Positions 10,656-18,290 of a DNA stretch of 64,000 nucleotides are shown piece by piece. A program made the translations under genes and the position numbers. Under the pieces are notes generated by a model. It searched no databases and had not been told where the DNA came from. It saw only the letters and a program-made list of their open reading frames with translations. This DNA comes from Vandiemenella viatica (taxonomy: Eukaryota > Arthropoda > Insecta > Orthoptera > Morabidae), in the NCBI GenBank assembly GCA_031002005.1, contig CM061921.1, positions 178,816,935-178,880,934 of the forward strand, read 5' to 3'. The stretch's first letter is position 1, and every line of letters starts with the position of its first letter.

Positions 10656-12185
10656 CCAGCGTCAAATTCTGTGGATTAAGCAGAGAAATTTTCATTCCTG
10701 CCTTTTAAAGGTGTAAAAATATTATGCAGTGCGCTAACTTGTCACGGCCATTTACATATACACAATCCGGATACACGTCACCTGTGAGCATCCTAACAAA
10801 CACCATAGACGTAAAACCCATTGAGGACTTGTGACGGATTAAAGAACCCCCAGCTAAAAATTATTAGCAAGCTAGCTTTGTGTTCTTTCCCAGTCACGAA
10901 AGAAAGCGGCAGGAAGTGAACTGCAAGAGTCGACATACTTCCCCAGAGATAACAGATACAACGCGAGAACTCTCTGAAAGGTGCTTAGTTTAACTTGGAA
11001 GGAGATGAGTGTAAGGTGTGCATTGGTGATGATCATAAACTAGCTCTTGATTCCAAGTCAGTCGGCGAGTGCGATAAGTTACCGAGGAATGTATGTTTCA
11101 AGTAAAAATTTCTATAAATTGAAAATTCGTAGGAAAATTGCTAGCAGGCCATAAACTCCACCGCAATTAACTTAGTTTTTTATTAAAACCATCCCCTTTT
11201 TATTTCATTAGGTTTTTTTCCGAAATCGATTTCGATGCGTACAATTTTCTAGAGGATGAGGAAACGAGAGACGTTTCATTATACGTTGCCTAGATCACTC
11301 GTCTCCTGCTATGAATCGGAAGGTCTATTGTACTAATCATAGACACTGACCCAGGATAATACAACATAAAAAGTTGTTTTGTTGACTCGTTAGTCAGTAA
11401 CGCTAGGTTTTTTATTTTTTCCGTTTCCATAAATATTTTTTATTGTTTTTTGCGTTCTGCTGATGCTTACACTGAACATTCCATGGTGAAAATTGCAGTG
11501 AATTTTTACCAGGCAGATGTATTTTTACCCTTCAATACCAAATCAGTGACGCACATCTACGAATTAGTGATAGCAATGTTAGTGTATCAAATAGTTGTTC
11601 GCCGACGCATTCACACACTATTGGACTATATCACATTGAGAGACTGTTGTGGTTATATTTCTGATTATTCTATAGAACTAGAAACGACTTTTAAATTGAG
11701 CATTTTCGGTTCAGACATCATGCCGTCCATTTTCATCTCAAAATACAAATGTCTAAAAAAAATAACACAACAAATTCTCAACCTTAAACGCTCCCCAAAC
11801 AGCGGCTTGTAAAAGAAGCGTAAGACTCTTTGGGCTCATTCCGTTGGCTCCATAATTGCGTCGAGCACTTGATACTGGGCTAATTGGTTCTAGCTGCTGG
11901 TTTGGACTAGGTCGGCAAGATGGTACAGGTGGTGCACGATTCCTGTAACAAATTCAGAGGTGAAATCTTGGATTGCCACCCGTACTCTCTTACAGAGTAT
12001 TGTACTTTATTTCTACCTGGTTGACCTTTTGCCTGCAAAATACAATCATGTCTTCCATCTTTTGAATAAAAGATGCAACGTTTCTGGACGCAATTACCGC
12101 GAAATGTTGAACGTCACTCATTAGTCATTACATACTTGTTTATTTTGCAAATCTGGTTGTAGGCCATCTTCCGCAGTTGTTGGTT
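10656..12185. other. no recognisable gene
   Basis: Contains an open frame ending at 11,812 (first ATG at 11,483, about 109 codons). It has no signal peptide, domain or composition that I recognise and is probably a chance ORF in AT-rich DNA. Nothing else supported. Confidence 0.3.
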
Positions 12186-12258
12186 AATAGATTATAAATC
12201 AAAATCCCGTCTGGAAACAACAGTTGTTTCCAGACGGAATTTTTATTTATAATCTATT
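12186..12258. repeat. near-perfect 36-bp hairpin
   Basis: Arms 12,186-12,221 and 12,223-12,258 are inverted repeats with two mismatches and a single-base spacer (position 12,222). The central stem is gtctggaaacaac / gttgtttccagac and the outer stem is AT-rich (aatagattataaat). The loop is too tight for a typical miRNA precursor. It could be a foldback remnant or a replication-generated palindrome. Confidence 0.85.
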
Positions 12259-13157
12259 GTTTATTTTGTTTGAACCTTGAGGTTACTTTAGATTCGCTCA
12301 ATATTTTGGTTGATAAGAAATCAGCTCATTATATATTTTAATTTAAATATAGACCGTAAAGATGCTATGGAAGTGTTAAAGAGGAAAAAGTATTTGTTGA
12401 AAGTATCTTAGTGTGTTCAAACTTAAAAAATAAAATTGCTCATTTTCTCTTCAGTGTACTTTGTTCTCCCAAACACACAACTGGGCCGGTGGCTACACCA
12501 TGTCATCAACAAGGCTAGACGTCTGGTTCACGGGATATGTTATTAAACACGGAAACTTGTATAATCTCAAATAGGCATGAAAAGCGATTTGGCTATTATG
12601 CGTGTAGCATTTCTCAATTTTGTGGGAATTCTAGTGACGTTAACGTTTTAACGTACTGAAAAGAGGCCTTGGTTTGTATATCCTGCTTATTGGGAATCCG
12701 ACACTGGCACGAAAAAATTGTAACTAGTGAAGAAGAAACTTAAAATATAGCCTTGCGGGAACTGCATCCACTTACATGCAGAGAAACATATAATTTGAAC
12801 GTCACAAAAAATAACAAGGTGAATTTCAACTATATTCCTAAATACCTATTGTTGGCACTGCATCACCTATATCAAGTTTGAAATTAAAGACATACGATGA
12901 CCCACAAAACTGCAGGTTTACTTGTCAGTTAGAACGACTCCACGTGGATCGGTGGTGTCGATGGCGCTTACCACGGTCAGAAGCGCTTATTTTGTCAACA
13001 AAATAGTAACGTCGGGAAGTACTTGTACTATCAGTTAATGTAAGTTTGCTTTATTTCCTACTGAACGTGAATATGCAAATATGATCACGATGAAATAGTT
13101 CGTAATTTAAACGGGAAGAATATATCTATTATGAATAGCCTCTTTCTCGAATATATG
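12259..13157. other. no recognisable feature
   Basis: AT-rich flanking DNA on the left side of the Penelope-like insertion. No ORF of note. Confidence 0.3.
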
Positions 13158-13171
13158 TACCTAAATTTTTG
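13158..13171. repeat. left target duplication of PLE composite
   Basis: The 14-mer tacctaaatttttg recurs exactly at 23,886-23,899. The two copies bracket the whole composite element, so everything between them derives from one insertion site plus later nested insertions. The last G (13,171) is also the first base of the pseudo-LTR match. Confidence 0.8.
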
Positions 13172-13442
13172 ACAGGAATTCTTCACGGGTCTTCTGCCGG
13201 ATAAGATCTTCTAGACACGACGTTTCGGCAGTCACCTCCGCTGCCTTCATCTGGTGAGCTGTCATCGCGAAGTAGCTGCCGCGACGGTTCGGCACCGAAT
13301 GTGTGCGCTTCGTGGTACTGGCTCCTTATATACCCTGCGGCCGGTGGCCCGCTGGCGGGAGCGGCTGCCTGCCGCGCTCCCATTGGTCGGCGCGTCAACC
13401 GGGCTCCGCCCTGGACTGCTGTGTCCCTTGCCCTCTCTCTGG
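13171..13442 (-). repeat. PLE pseudo-LTR, left copy
   Basis: 272 bp identical by eye to 15,794-16,065 (offset 2623). In minus-strand orientation it carries an inverted CCAAT box (attgg, 13,382-13,386), a TATA box (gtatataagg, complement of 13,324-13,333), a hammerhead-like core (13,216-13,256) and the start of the PLE reading frame. Confidence 0.9.
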
Positions 13443-15888
13443 GACGAATGTTATTCTGCTGCTGCTTCAGGTCATGGAGGATAGGCTTCCAAGCTTCACT
13501 TAAGAAGAGACCGCCATCTCTGTTGATGTTGTTGGTGCTGAGGCGAATTTCCAGCGATTCTCTAATTACGGAATCCCAGAAAAACTGCGTCTGAGCCAAT
13601 ACTTCAGTCTTACTGAAGTTTATGCTGTGGAAATTTTCCACAGCGTGTTCAGCTATTGCGGATTTGTCTAACTGCAGCAACCGCAGATGTCGCTGGTGTT
13701 CGTTGCGGCGTTCCTCGATCGTTCTAATGGTCTGGCCAATGTATATTTTGCCACATTCGCATGGGATCGAGTAAACGCCCGGAACTCGCAGTCCGAGATC
13801 GTCCTTCACCGAGGGCAACATGTCTCGTATCTTCGCAGGTGGACGGAAGATGCTCCTTATGCCAAATCGAGCTAGAATCCTTCCGATCTTTCCAGAGGTA
13901 TTTCCAGCGTAAGGTAACACTGCGACGGATTTTGGAGCATCTTCTTGTTCAGATGTTAATCTCGGTTTTCGGGGGCGAAATGCTTGTTCAATTTGCTCCC
14001 TTGAGTATCCATTTTCTCTGAAGACCTGCCGTAGGTGTCTTAGTTCCTCTTGAAGGCTATCACTGTCCGAGATGGCTCGGGCCCGATGGACCAGTGTAGT
14101 CAAAACGGTTTTTCGCTGGGCTGGGTGATGGTAGCTGGTAGCCCCCAGATAGCGGTCCGTGTGCGTTGGTTTCCTGTAAACACTGTGCGCCAGAGTGCCA
14201 TCTGGTTTGCGTTTAATCATTATATCCAGGAACGGTAGCATGCCTTCTTTCTCTACCTCCATGGTGAATTGTATGTCTGGATGGACTGAATTCAGATGAT
14301 CAAGGAATTCTTCAAGTGCCGTGGAACCATGTGGCCAGACCACAAACGTGTCGTCCACGTACCGGAAGAAACATTTAGGCTTAAGTGGAGCCGTTTCCAG
14401 AGCCCTTTCCTCGAAGTCCTCCATGTATAAGTCCGCTACCACTGGAGAAAGTGGCGACCCCATGGCTACGCCGTCAGTTTGTTCGTAGAACTGCCCACCA
14501 TACATGAAGTATGTAGATGTCAGCACATGCCGGAACAGGTCTGCCATCCCCTGGTCGAAATGTCGTTGTATTAGCTCTAGAGTCTCCTTGATAGGCACTC
14601 GTGTGAACAGAGAGACGACATCGAAGCTCACCATGATGTCGGAATCTGACATAGTGAGACCCTGGATCGTCTGTACAAATTCGGCAGAGTTCCTTACGTG
14701 GTGTATGCAGTGGCCCACCAGTGGTCTGAGTTGGCGTGTGAGGTATTTTGCCAGTTGATACGTGGGGGCACCGATTGCACTCACAATAGGTCGTAGGGGC
14801 ACATTATCCTTGTGGATTTTCGGTAGGCCGTATAACCTTGGCGGCCTGGCTGCCCGAGGACGTAAGTTTTTGATGGTCTCTTCTGGTAAACCGGATTTCT
14901 TCAGCAGTGCTTTCGTTTTGGTGACTACTTTGGCAGTAGGATCAGCTTCCAACGACCTGTAAGAAGCGTCGTCCAATAAGCTCCTGATCTTCGTGTCGTA
15001 CTCTTCAGTTGACATTAGCACTGTTGCGTTTCCCTTGTCTGCAGGGATGACGACAATATCTTTATTACTGCGTAGTTCACGTAAAGCTTCCCGTTCTATC
15101 CTCGTGATGTTGGCCTTAGGTGGTCTGGCCTTCTTCAGAACGCGGCAAGTTTCATGACGAATCTCTTCCGCTGCATCTGCTGGTAGTGTCCGAACAGCTT
15201 TTTCTACTGCACATACAATGTCCTTCGTCGGCACAGCTCTCGGCGCCACAGCGAAATTCAGCCCCCTCGCCAACACTGAGACAGTGGCATCGTCGAGTTT
15301 GGCTCCAGTGAGGTTAACCACTGTGCGGTTAGCTTTGGGTTGGCTGTTGTTTTCTCGCGCTCCATGGAGACGATTATATTTGGAGATATGTCTTGCTGTA
15401 CATTTCTCTTGCTCGATGCTCTCTTGAATCGAGGTGGCTGCGTCAATCCAGTCCCAGGAATCAGCAGTCAGTCGAGAAGTAAGGTGTAGATGGCTTGAAA
15501 ATAAGAGCCGAGCATTCTGGTCGAGCTCATAACGGATGAAGCGAATCCGTTCCCGTAGAAGCGCCATACCAGTCCGATGTAGAATCCTCTTAGCACCACT
15601 GCTGTTTATGTGGTGAGTTACTCTAACGAAGCGAGGCAACACACCGGTGTCCCTACAGCGCAGTAGAAAAGCCAAGGTGCTGATGAGTCTGGCCTTCTTT
15701 TTGCGCAACTTCTCAAGCTGTTTTAGGTGTTTTAACATCTCCTCCCCGTATAGGTATCTGATGTGACAATTAAGTTTTTCCCGGCGTATGGTAGACAGGA
15801 ATTCTTCACGGGTCTTCTGCCGGATAAGATCTTCTAGACACGACGTTTCGGCAGTCACCTCCGCTGCCTTCATCTGGTGAGCTGTCAT
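13183..15888 (-). CDS. Penelope-like reverse transcriptase with GIY-YIG endonuclease
   Basis: An open frame of about 901 codons from the first ATG (15,888). The frame is open a further 10 codons upstream, where the first codon would be GTG. Order of parts: a basic N-terminal region with coiled-coil-like K/R/L text; an RT with SFDVVSLF (catalytic Asp about 423) and YVDD (about 510-513); a linker; then a GIY-YIG nuclease domain with GVY (about 704-706), a CECG motif and KIYIGQT (about 714-720). This is the two-domain layout of canonical Penelope-like elements, which prime reverse transcription at endonuclease-cut target DNA. No internal stop or frameshift is visible, so the copy could be intact. 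The last 90 or so codons read through the left pseudo-LTR, so the native C-terminus is uncertain. The start lies within the pseudo-LTR. Confidence 0.9.
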   Translation of the reverse strand: MTAHQMKAAEVTAETSCLEDLIRQKTREEFLSTIRREKLNCHIRYLYGEEMLKHLKQLEKLRKKKARLISTLAFLLRCRDTGVLPRFVRVTHHINSSGAKRILHRTGMALLRERIRFIRYELDQNARLLFSSHLHLTSRLTADSWDWIDAATSIQESIEQEKCTARHISKYNRLHGARENNSQPKANRTVVNLTGAKLDDATVSVLARGLNFAVAPRAVPTKDIVCAVEKAVRTLPADAAEEIRHETCRVLKKARPPKANITRIEREALRELRSNKDIVVIPADKGNATVLMSTEEYDTKIRSLLDDASYRSLEADPTAKVVTKTKALLKKSGLPEETIKNLRPRAARPPRLYGLPKIHKDNVPLRPIVSAIGAPTYQLAKYLTRQLRPLVGHCIHHVRNSAEFVQTIQGLTMSDSDIMVSFDVVSLFTRVPIKETLELIQRHFDQGMADLFRHVLTSTYFMYGGQFYEQTDGVAMGSPLSPVVADLYMEDFEERALETAPLKPKCFFRYVDDTFVVWPHGSTALEEFLDHLNSVHPDIQFTMEVEKEGMLPFLDIMIKRKPDGTLAHSVYRKPTHTDRYLGATSYHHPAQRKTVLTTLVHRARAISDSDSLQEELRHLRQVFRENGYSREQIEQAFRPRKPRLTSEQEDAPKSVAVLPYAGNTSGKIGRILARFGIRSIFRPPAKIRDMLPSVKDDLGLRVPGVYSIPCECGKIYIGQTIRTIEERRNEHQRHLRLLQLDKSAIAEHAVENFHSINFSKTEVLAQTQFFWDSVIRESLEIRLSTNNINRDGGLFLSEAWKPILHDLKQQQNNIRPRERARDTAVQGGARLTRRPMGARQAAAPASGPPAAGYIRSQYHEAHTFGAEPSRQLLRDDSSPDEGSGGDCRNVVSRRSYPAEDP
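13216..13256 (-). ncRNA. hammerhead-ribozyme-like motif, left pseudo-LTR
   Basis: On the minus strand: stem I strand CAC, core CAGATGA, stem II GGCAG/CTGCC with a 9-nt loop, core GAAA, a minimal stem III (ACGT), cleavage triplet GTC, then GTG pairing with CAC. Hammerhead motifs with very short stem III are known in PLE pseudo-LTRs. Here the CUGANGA box has A in place of the conserved U4, which may weaken or abolish activity. Confidence 0.5.
15839..15879 (-). ncRNA. hammerhead-ribozyme-like motif, right pseudo-LTR
   Basis: Same 41-nt arrangement as in the left pseudo-LTR. It overlaps the first codons of the PLE ORF: the ORF's ATG lies 7 nt upstream of the motif and a second ATG falls inside the CAGATGA box. 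Confidence 0.5.
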
Positions 15889-15946
15889 CGCGAAGTAGCT
15901 GCCGCGACGGTTCGGCACCGAATGTGTGCGCTTCGTGGTACTGGCT

Positions 15947-16012
15947 CCTTATATACCCTGCGGCCGGTGGCCCGCTGGCGGGAGCGGCTGCCTGCCGCGC
16001 TCCCATTGGTCG
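15947..16012 (-). promoter_or_regulatory. PLE promoter (CCAAT and TATA)
   Basis: On the minus strand a CCAAT box (complement of attgg near 16,005-16,009) lies about 55 bp upstream of gtatataagg (complement of 15,947-15,956) in a GC-rich segment. Transcription would start about 25-30 bp further, shortly before the hammerhead-like motif and ORF start. The same pair occurs at 13,324-13,386 and, on the plus strand, around 21,974-22,036. Confidence 0.6.
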
Positions 16013-16098
16013 GCGCGTCAACCGGGCTCCGCCCTGGACTGCTGTGTCCCTTGCCCTCTCTCTGGTCACAGTTCCGTGTTGGCATCCGCTAAGTCTAG

Positions 16099-16791
16099 AT
16101 GTGCGACAAGGAAAGTGCTCGCCGCGCTGCCGCGTCGGGCGGGTCGAGTGCCCCACCGGACTCGGCTTTGCCGGCGGCAGTAGCGGCCACGTTGACGACC
16201 CGGCTATCGGAAACTGACTTGGCAACGGATATGAATCGGACGGCTACGGAACGTGGTACGACGACCTGGCAACCGAACTCGGACCCGTGTATGGATACAA
16301 CTGAGACCGTTCACACAACGCCAACGACAACCGGGCCTGCCCAAGGACACGACTCCCGTGGAAACAAGCGGTGCACCTCACCGCTCCTCTGTGGTAAAGC
16401 GAAGTTGTTGAGGAGTGAGAAGAGAGCCAGCCACAGTAAAATCAGCATCCCTGTGTCGCAGCTCGCCACCACCAGCAAAGACAAAAAGGCGGGAAAAAAG
16501 AAGATTGTAGGTGCCTTCTCTTTCCCAGAACCATCCGCTACACTGCAGTATCGTGGAACATCTACGACCAAACACCGAAAAGCGAGCTCAGCCGGAGATA
16601 AACCGGACGGCGAAGGGTTCACGCTGGTGCGACGCACGAACAAGCCTCCGCCGACACTCGACCCCGGCAGAATAGAACTTAGAAACAGATACGACGTGCT
16701 GTACCAGGAAGGACCTGAGCAGCAGCAGCCGCAGCAGCAACAACAGCAACCGCAGCAGCAACAACAGCAACCGCAGCAGCAACAACAGCAG

Positions 16792-16823
<32 letters not shown>

Positions 16824-16949
16824 ACAACAAGAGCTGCAGCAACAACAACAGCAGTTGCAGCAACTAATAGAGCCACAGCAGCAGCAACAACAGCAGCCGC
16901 AGCAACAACAGCAGCCGCAGCAACAACAGCAGCCGCAGCAACAGCAGCC

Positions 16950-16982
<33 letters not shown>

Positions 16983-18135
16983 ACAACAGCAGCAGCTACA
17001 ACAGCAGCAGCTACAACAGCAGCAGCAATCAAAGTATTTGATTCCTCCTATTGTGGTACAATTTCAAAACAGTTATAAGGAACTGTACCAAATGATCAAA
17101 GGCACTCTGGAAAATCAACCCTTCCAAGCCAAGTCGGCCGGAGGCGATAAGGTCAAGCTAACCTTCAGTTCGACCGATCACTACCTTAAGGTGACCGCAG
17201 CGTTGCAGAGGAAGGGCATACCCTATTATACCTTCCCTTCTGCTGCCGAGAAGATACTGAAGGTCGTCCTCCGTGGGATGCCCTCAACCTTGCCAACTGA
17301 TGATATCAAGGAAGAGCTTGAAGATCTCGGACTTGACATACGCACAGTGGCCCAGCTGAAGAGACCTGGCACTTCAGACACTATGCCACTCTTCTTGGTG
17401 GTCATGCCCGACAGGCCCCAAAATAGAAAAATCTTTCAAATGGAGTCTCTATTGTCACTGCGCATCTCAGTTGAAAAACTGAGATCCTCCAATGGCCCAG
17501 TCCAATGCTTCAACTGTCAGGCCATAGGACATGTCGCTCGCCACTGCAACATGCCCTCAAAGTGTGTAAAGTGTGCAGGAGCACACTTATCAAACGACTG
17601 CACTCTAAAGAAGGGGGAGGGCAGTCCCAAATGTGCAAATTGCGGTGACCAGCATGTGGCCAGCTATAAAGGCTGCGTTGCCTTCAAACGGGCAAGGGAC
17701 AGGCAGCGTGGGGTCGCTGCAGAACAAGCTGTCAACGCGCAGAAGCAACGCGAGGAAAAGAAAAAACAGGATTCCGGGAACACCCAGCCACTGGCTGACA
17801 AACCCACCACAGAGCAAAACCAACCACGACGGGGCGACAATAACGCAACCTCCACGACGTCTAAGAAGTCATCCAAGACATCTCAGAAGCCACCAAAGCG
17901 CCAAATCCCGCAGGAAAAGGCACAAGGACCCAATAAGAAGAAGAACAACACCAACCGTCAAAGAAAACATCTCCAACGACCTCATATGCGGAGGCAACTA
18001 CTAGCCAGTCGCGAGACCCTAAAGAAGCACTGCCACCAGTGGCAGAAACTCAAGACCTGCCTACTCAAGCAAGGCAAAACCACCAACAGCACCACCCACT
18101 CCCCACACAAATCAATGAGGGAGGAGCAGCTATAG
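16099..18135 (+). CDS. J1 ORF1: Gag-like nucleic-acid-binding protein
   Basis: 678 codons from ATG 16,099. An S/T/P-rich N-terminus is followed by an almost pure glutamine tract (about residues 207-310, CAG/CAA mixture). Then comes a PRE_C2HC-like region (about 315-465, including 'VVLRGMPSTLPTDDIKEEL'). Three CCHC-type knuckles follow (about 468-535: CFNCQAIGHVARHC, CVKCAGAHLSNDC, CANCGDQHVASYKGC). Such proteins coat element RNA. A basic tail follows. The last 60 or so residues are out of frame compared with J2: the conserved C-terminal text is present in the -1 frame at about 17,950-18,290, implying a frame change near 17,930-17,960. Confidence 0.85.
16717..17028 (+). repeat. CAG/CAA glutamine-codon repeat in J1 ORF1
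   Basis: About 104 codons, nearly all CAG or CAA, with a few CCG (Pro), CTA/CTG/TTG (Leu) and one short non-repeat island (16,864-16,875). The antisense and off-frame ORFs seen across this tract (poly-Ala/Val, poly-Leu) are shadows. Confidence 0.95.
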
Positions 18136-18290
18136 ATCGTCTGTTCGACATTGTTGGGTCGCTTCTGACAATGTTAACGACACTACTGACAAAGTTCGAT
18201 CAACTGGCCGCGGATATTAAATCCGCAATAACGACAGCTCACCGAGCCGACCTTCCACAGAACTCCCACACCAGTCATGGACAGAGTTAA
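17946..18290 (+). pseudogene. J1 ORF1 C-terminal domain in shifted frame
   Basis: The -1 frame encodes text homologous to the J2 ORF1 C-terminus: SYAEAT, then INEGGAAIDRLFDIVGSLL, then TKFDQLAADIKSAITTAHRAD, a likely amphipathic helix for oligomerisation. It ends with a TAA at 18,288-18,290, overlapping the ORF2 ATG by 14 nt. In J2 the equivalent text continues in frame from the zinc knuckles. Either J1 carries a one-base indel or a frameshift is used. Confidence 0.75.

Larger units (their letters stand above)
15794..16065 (-). repeat. PLE pseudo-LTR, right (5') copy of copy A
   Basis: Second member of the 272-bp direct repeat. It supplies the promoter and first codons for the minus-strand PLE ORF. 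Its upstream boundary (16,054-16,065, ccctctctctgg) was the target of the J1 insertion, which duplicated these 12 bases at 21,107-21,118. Confidence 0.9.

Noticed and set aside
11483..11812. 109-codon plus-strand ORF as a host gene
   Set aside because: No recognisable domain, signal or codon bias; AT-rich context makes chance ORFs of this length expected.
16588..17032. Minus-strand poly-Ala/Val and poly-Leu open frames
   Set aside because: Off-frame and antisense readings of the CAG/CAA repeat in J1 ORF1; no independent coding evidence.
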